This document shows positions 58,680-64,000 of a stretch of DNA of 64,000 nucleotides, one piece after another. Where the stretch lies: positions 281,001 to 345,000 of the forward strand of contig QNQO01000509.1 in assembly GCA_003290165.1 (NCBI GenBank). Reading direction: 5' to 3'. The notes under the pieces are model-generated. The model saw nothing but the letters and a program-made list of their open reading frames with translations, was not told the DNA's origin and did no database searches. This stretch comes from Berberis thunbergii. Its lineage: Eukaryota > Streptophyta > Magnoliopsida > Ranunculales > Berberidaceae. Position numbers and translations under genes: made by a program. How positions within the stretch are numbered: position 1 is the first letter of the stretch; each line of letters starts with the position of its first letter.

Positions 58680-59955
58680 AGAGATATTTCGACTTGGAGC
58701 CATTATTAATTTATAATTAAGATGCGATCATCATTTAAGATTATGATTATCTCGTTCTCAAAATGTTTCTAACAAAGGTTTTATGCCGTTTATGGTAAGG
58801 CTAGAAGCGTCAAAAAATGGTAAGTTGGAATCGTTTTTTATTTGTGCATTGGATTCGGGATCCCGAACCTTTATAAGGATGGTGTGATAGTCTTTTGGAA
58901 GTATTTTTGGTCTTTTAAGGAGTAAAAAATGTAAAATTTTCGATAATATGTCAAGACATGAATGAATAAAAAAAATAAAAAATAAAAAATCGAAAGTAAG
59001 AACACGTAAATTAACTTAATAAACACATTAAATCTATTAAATGAAGCATAAGCACAGAAGTATCTAAATAAATATAATATTTTGGATTTTACACGAAAAT
59101 ATATGAAAAATGACAAGATACTCCAACTGAAAAAAAAAAAAATTTAATTTGCTTGATAACTATTGGAGTTTTACACGAAAATGTCAAAATTTAAAAATAA
59201 CGTGAAATATTTCAAAATAACTCGTCAAAATAATGAACTTTTCAACTTTGGTACTTTAAATTTCAAAATCTTAAAAAATAAAATATTTCACAAAATTTTG
59301 AGAAATCACATTCATTGAATTTAATCACAAAATAATTTAAGAGGATAAGGACTCGACTCTCGTTAATGCATTTTGATAGTAACTTCATATTAAAGGGTAA
59401 TTCCATTAGCGTATGATAGTATGATATTAAAATATTAAAATGAAGGATAAGGACTCGACTCGACTCGACTCAACTCTCATTAACTACTTATGATAGTATG
59501 ATCCATTGGCGTAGTATGAGAACCGAGGAGATGTGTATTAATTAAAAATCATACATAATTAACTAAAGTTTAGAAGGACTAAGAACAAAAGTAATGATAA
59601 TCATATTAACCATTTTTTACAATATTCCCTTCATTTGCAGCAAACTTGAGAAACATGATTTGCATTGCATTTTCTCGTTGGCAGCGACTATTTTACACTA
59701 CTTAAAGTATTGTCCCACACCACCTACTTTATTTCCTACATCACTAATAAAAGCTCAAAATTTTAAAAATTTTCCCCTCCCTCTTCATCTTATTATCTTC
59801 TCTTCTTCTCCTCCCTCCCTCTCTTCTCCATCAAACACCACCCTACCATCACCACACCTTTCCCTCCCGCCACCGTCACTTTTCTCCTTTTTTCTCCATC
59901 AAGCACCACCGTCATCCCTCTCACCCTTTTTGTCTTTGAAAATAAGGTACTATCC
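58680..59955. other. Intergenic, upstream of the KUP gene
   Basis: AT-rich sequence with a local direct repeat 'aaggataaggactcgactc' near 59340 and 59440 and a pyrimidine-rich stretch at 59770-59930. No gene was recognised. Confidence 0.4.
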
Positions 59956-59959
59956 CTGA

Positions 59960-60665
59960 CTCTGGTTCAATGTAAACGCTCAATTGAGATCGATTCTCAA
60001 GATCATCAAAATTGTCTTACTCTTAGTCATCTAATCAACACAATTTGAATGAATTAAAAATATTGTGAAATGAACAACTTATGGTCCTTTTACTAAACTC
60101 ACTCAAAACTGAAAAAAAAAAAAAAAAAAAAAAGTATTGTCCCTGATTTCGGCCAATTGATGCGCTCAATTGAGACCGATTCTCAAGATCATCAAACATA
60201 ACAATTGTAGTACTCTGAGTTACCTAATAAATACAATTTGAATCAGTTGAAAATGTTAGGAAATGAGCAAATTATGATCATTTTACTAAAGTCACGCAAA
60301 GAAAATGGGGTAGTGTCTCTGACTTTCGGCCAACTTATACGCTTGATTAAGACCTATTCTCAAGCTCATCAAAACACAAAAAATGTAGTATTTTGCGTTA
60401 TCTAATAAACATAATTTGAATCACTTGAAAATGTTTTGAAAGGAGTAAGTTTTTGTCATTTTACTAAAGTCGTACAAATCTGTCTTGCAATGAAAATGGG
60501 GTAGTGTCCCTAACTTTCGGCTAACTTATACTTTCTAATGAGCCCGATTCTAAGATCATCATATACACAAATTGTAGTTCTCTGAGTTATATAATGAACA
60601 AAAGTTGAATCGCTTGAAAATGTTTTAAAATGAGAAAGTTATGGTCATTTTACGACAAACACTCA
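59960..60665. repeat. Tandem repeat array 2, about 4 units of 178-193 bp
   Basis: Same family as 28136-28620: 'gaccgattctcaagatcatc', 'gttgtagtactctgagttat', 'gaaaatgttttgaaatgagc' and 'cattttactaaagtc'. The landmark recurs at about 60072, 60265, 60443 and 60633. Confidence 0.8.
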
Positions 60666-60679
60666 AATTGTAAAAAATA

Positions 60680-60830
60680 TGTGTTTCACCCATTTGCATT
60701 GGGCAATGCGAAGAGTCTCAAATTGCCCAAACCTATGCGAATTAAAGTTTCCAATTCACTCAGATCTATGCGAATGTGAGACTTCCACTCGCATGAACCT
60801 TTGCGAATGTGAGACTCCCACTCGCCACCA
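60680..60830. repeat. Short direct repeats of 'ctatgcgaatgtgagact'
   Basis: Phrases such as 'tatgcgaatgtgagacttcc' and 'actcgca' recur three to four times, leading into the CCACC-rich array. Confidence 0.5.
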
Positions 60831-61240
60831 CCACCACCTCTCCTCCTCCCCTTCACCACCAGCACCTCGCCACTGCCAAGGAGAAAAAAAAGAGGAGGAT
60901 AAGAAGAAAAAAAAAATGGGAGGAGATGGGACAACGCCACCACCGCCACCTCGCTATAACCACCACCACCTCGCCACCACCAAGGAGAAATAAAAGGAGG
61001 AGGAGAAGTAAAAAAAGATGGGAGGAGGTGGGACACCACCACCTCTCCTCCTCGCCTTCACCACCACCACCACTACCACCTTGCCACCGCCAAGGAGAAG
61101 AAAAAGATGGGCGGAAATGGGATGAGAAGTGGCGATGGTGAAGTGGTGGTGGTGAAGAAGAAGAAGAGAGGTTGCGGTGGCGAGGTAGTGGTGGTGAAAG
61201 GAGCAAAAGGAGGTGGTGGCGGTGGTTGATGGAGAAGAAA
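60815..61240. repeat. CCACC/GGTGG-rich degenerate minisatellite
   Basis: Units of about 100 bp combine '(cca)ncctcgcc', 'accaaggagaaa' and 'aagaaaaaaaatgggaggag'. Long open frames on both strands here are artefacts of the repeat. Confidence 0.7.
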
Positions 61241-61734
61241 GGGAGAGAGGCGAAGAAGGGTTAAAGGTTTTTTTTTCCTTTATTGTGATGTCTTTCAACA
61301 GGTGGTGATCAGAAAGGTAGTGGTGTTCTTCAGAAATTAAAGTGCTGGTGGTGTTTATCAAGAGAAATGATGGTGTCATTTAACAGGAACGTATTTTAAT
61401 CCATGCATCTTCATGGTCGACATGAATTCCAACAATATGTTTTAATAAAAATAAAATCCTTTTAGAAGTTTAGATGACATTTGATAACCGGGCAACTTGG
61501 TAATGGTGATGTTTAAAACATCTCAAGGGCATCCCGATTCAACAAATTTTTTTTTTTTTTTTAATTTTGATTTAGTAGAATGTTCGTTTGTTTTTAGACT
61601 CTCATCCCCTGAAAGATTTTTTTTTTTTTTAGCATAAGAGAGCACCAGAGCATGGCCACAGTTGGCAAGCCTTCATCCAAGTTGACCCTTCTCCTCCGTG
61701 GTTTCAGGAGTACACTTGCAAGGGTTTTTGTAGA
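61241..61734. other. Intergenic, no gene seen
   Basis: Contains two long T-runs near 61550 and 61618. Nothing else was recognised. Confidence 0.4.
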
Positions 61735-62025
61735 AGCTTGATTAATTGGTTTATTACTTTACCTAAAAAAAAACAAAAATTAATTGATTTATTACACATC
61801 TGAAGCTTGATTAATTGGTCTATTACTTTACCAAAAAAAAAAAGATTAATTGGTTTATTACACATCTGAAGCTTGATTAATTGGTTTATTACTTTAACAA
61901 AAAAAAAAGATAAAAAAAAGATTAATTGGTTTATTACACATCTGAAGCTTGATTAATTGGTTTATTACTTTAACAAAAAAAAAAGATTAATTGGTTTATT
62001 ACACATCTGAAGCTTGGTACTTGGT
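61735..62025. repeat. Tandem repeat, about 4 units of 60-70 bp
   Basis: 'tctgaagcttgattaattgg' then 'tttattacttta.caaaaaa' then 'agattaattggtttattaca' is repeated four times, with variable A-runs. Confidence 0.85.
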
Positions 62026-62029
62026 TGAT

Positions 62030-62630
62030 TACACATTTCCACGCTGCTAATTGAAAGCCTAAGGAGATTAAATGGTTTGTCAAAGAGAGGTAAAGTTCAG
62101 TCACTGAGCCAAAGATCAAAAGCCAGAACCAACTTCCAAGATCAAAATGACTAGTATCAATCACTAAAAGCCTCCCATGGCTCTAAAATATCTGTTTGAA
62201 CCATCAAAACTACAACTAAAATTACTACAGCTCTCCATGTCTTACTCCAAACTTGCGGGTAGAGCATTCCAGGCAGTACTGCAGTGAACAGTCTTTAAAA
62301 GTTGCTCCCATCGGAGAATTATTCCCAAGAAAACTCAGATCAGTGAGAAATACATTCTCCTTGACAAACTGGTGTAAGAAATGGAACACACTGCCTACAA
62401 GACAAGGTAATTTTTTGTGATGGATTTGTAGACTGAGGCGCACACCACACCATACCACAAAACAAAGTGGTGAAGATTCTTATCCCGCTAGATTGAAGCA
62501 GTTGATGTACCTGTGATTAAATAGTACAATCAGACATCCACGTCAGGACTTGCTGTAGCACACGTGGTTGAGAAAAGAGGGAGTGTGCAAGACACCTCTT
62601 CCCTTCTCTTCCAATATTGAAACACCATCA
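62030..62630. other. Intergenic, upstream of the GH3 pseudogene
   Basis: No coding homology was recognised; open frames are short. Confidence 0.35.
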
Positions 62631-62636
62631 ACAACA

Positions 62637-63125
62637 ATGAGAACCCCAACACTCTCTGCTCACCACTCTCTTCTTCCTCTTCAATTACATTTCTCTACTC
62701 CCCTTCACTTCCTCCTTGTGACAAGCACCTCCTCATACCCTTTCTGCAACCCCTCCCTACCCATCACTCAAAGACTTGAAGATCTAGTCTCTCGACTCAC
62801 AATAAACGAGAAAATCTCCCAACTCGTCAACACAACTCCACCCATTTCGAATCCGGCTCAATGGGATCATTCACTCTGCGACTAGCTTTCTTCGAGTCAT
62901 ACTCACTACAGCTTCCTTTGATTCTCTTCTATGGTACCGAATCGGCCAAGTAATGACAATAAGAACTCATTTTACAAACACCCAGATCCAAAGTAGAGAT
63001 TATTTTACGAATGGGTGTGTTTTGTTGTTTTGTTTTGCTTTGTAGACTATTGGGTTCATAGCTCGAGCAGTCTTCAATGTTGGGCAAGCCCAAGGAATGA
63101 CGTTTTGTTGCACTCTGTTTTTAGT
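62637..63125 (+). pseudogene. GH3 beta-D-xylosidase/alpha-L-arabinofuranosidase pseudogene (5' part)
   Basis: The start MRTPTLSAHHSLLPLQLHF is followed by a hydrophobic stretch and FCNPSLPITQRLEDLVSRLT-INEKISQLVN, the N-terminus of plant cell-wall beta-xylosidases. The next block (IPRLGIP..W.EALHG) is missing. In another frame TTASFDSLLWYRIGQ follows (about 62905-62950), then a GTAATG donor, and after an intron a piece reading IARAVFNVGQAQGMTF (about 63055-63108). Then homology ends. The internal deletion, frame change and loss of the catalytic Asp exon make it a pseudogene. Confidence 0.65.
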
Positions 63126-63129
63126 TTTT

Positions 63130-64000
63130 ACGTCCTGGGGTGGATACCTGGCTCTCTAGACTTATTGTACAAGAATTCTAAGCAGCCAAGACTACAAGCT
63201 ATTTTTAGGGTTAAACTTTCTTACACTTCTACCCCTTCTATAAATGATGTTTGTGCTTATGTTTTAAAGAATATGAATAAAAATGTAAAAGACCCCAACC
63301 TTGATGGCTCGGAGCTGCCTAGACTTGCCCCTTATTGTAAAAAGTATAGGCAACATGACCCTGCACCAGTGCAAGGCCCCTAAGACCACTATTTGGGAGC
63401 CACAAACGGAAGCACTTTATGATCAAGCAGAATGAGAACCCGAAAAACAAACCCTGAAGGGAAAGGAGCAACTTGTACTTGACCCATACCCAAATATGCA
63501 CCATTCACTCAAGAAAATCATGAATACTATATAACCTCTGTAAGTGGATATAACTACCACTATCCGCAATTACAAGAAAATGTTGTATAGACTAAAGCAC
63601 TTGAAAAGATACCTGAATCTAATGTTTTGTGCTTCTTGCAACAAGCAATGAAAGGCAGTTTTCAAGTTCTGAATTACCAAATGGAGCACTCACTATAAAT
63701 TGACAAAGTAAACATCACAAAACACTCATCCAAACTCTGCAAACTAATGCTATGACTTCTCACTGCCAGAATCTCCAAATCCACGTGGAATGATTCCCAC
63801 CTGGTTTCACCAGTCATCCTTCTAAAATTGTGATTTAGAAATATGGAACTACCCATGATCACGCGATATCAAGACTATCAGGATCACTACAAAAAGTTGT
63901 TGCATACCAAAATAAAAATTCACAATTGTAAGGCCATAAAACCACAACTGTAAAGCCAAACTACAGATACAAGGGCAATGTACGACATAGAGCATATAAA
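63130..64000. other. Unassigned sequence to the window end
   Basis: Open frames of 60-120 codons (63015-63383 plus strand, 63674-63862 minus strand) have no recognised homology. No feature could be supported. Confidence 0.35.

Noticed and set aside
60809..61379. Long open frames on both strands
   Set aside because: They arise from the CCACC/GGTGG minisatellite; the proteins are low-complexity and no motif is present.
1..64000. CRISPR array, operon, bacterial or viral origin
   Set aside because: No regularly spaced repeats with unique spacers, no polycistronic layout and no viral genes were seen; introns and plant families show nuclear plant DNA.

Overview
The window is nuclear DNA from a flowering plant, most likely a eudicot. 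It is AT-rich and its genes contain introns. It carries two plant cytosolic-type tRNA genes, plant-specific families (RBR, KT/HAK/KUP, NHL/LEA_2, lipid-transfer protein, DUF674) and a dense mix of plant transposons. Nothing prokaryotic, viral or organellar was seen. The species cannot be named from this sequence.

Layout. 0.3-0.9 kb: a two-exon gene (-) for a GPI-anchored-type lipid-transfer protein. 1.8-2.2 kb: tRNA-Phe(GAA) and tRNA-Ser(AGA), both (-). 2.3-7 kb: repeat debris, including a LINE reverse-transcriptase fragment. 7.2-7.8 kb: an intact single-exon NHL/LEA_2 gene (-). 8.9-16 kb: gene fragments on one strand (hnRNP-type RRM, GARP Myb, GH1 beta-glucosidase, CSI1, DDI1), at least two of them inside a Helitron whose right end abuts the 3' end of a second Helitron. 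16.5-27 kb: a broken GON4-like nuclear protein gene (-), interrupted by a hAT-like element and by a 5.8-kb Ty3/gypsy chromovirus with a perfect target-site duplication. 29.5-37.4 kb: an 18-exon RETINOBLASTOMA-RELATED gene (+) with all splice sites recognisable but three one-base frameshifts. 39-49.2 kb: a transposon nest made of a copia LTR remnant, a MITE, an ORF1-only LINE with a 13-bp target-site duplication, a tandemly duplicated DUF674 fragment split by a composite copia element, and a hAT-like element holding a 45-bp hairpin. 49.8-52.5 kb: an intact nine-exon YrdC/Sua5-domain gene (+) with one GC-AG intron. 53.8-58.6 kb: a nine-exon KUP4/TRH1-like potassium transporter gene (-) with one frameshift. 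59-64 kb: tandem repeats and a GH3 beta-xylosidase pseudogene.

The genes do not form a functional cluster; they are ordinary neighbours on a plant chromosome. The main themes are transposon history and frame integrity. The transposon history includes nested insertions with empty sites, Helitron capture and a chimeric LTR element. For frame integrity, RBR, KUP, the GON4-like gene and the chromovirus all carry one-base indels, mostly in short homopolymers, while the NHL, LTP and YrdC genes are clean. Whether these are real mutations or assembly errors is the most important question to settle.
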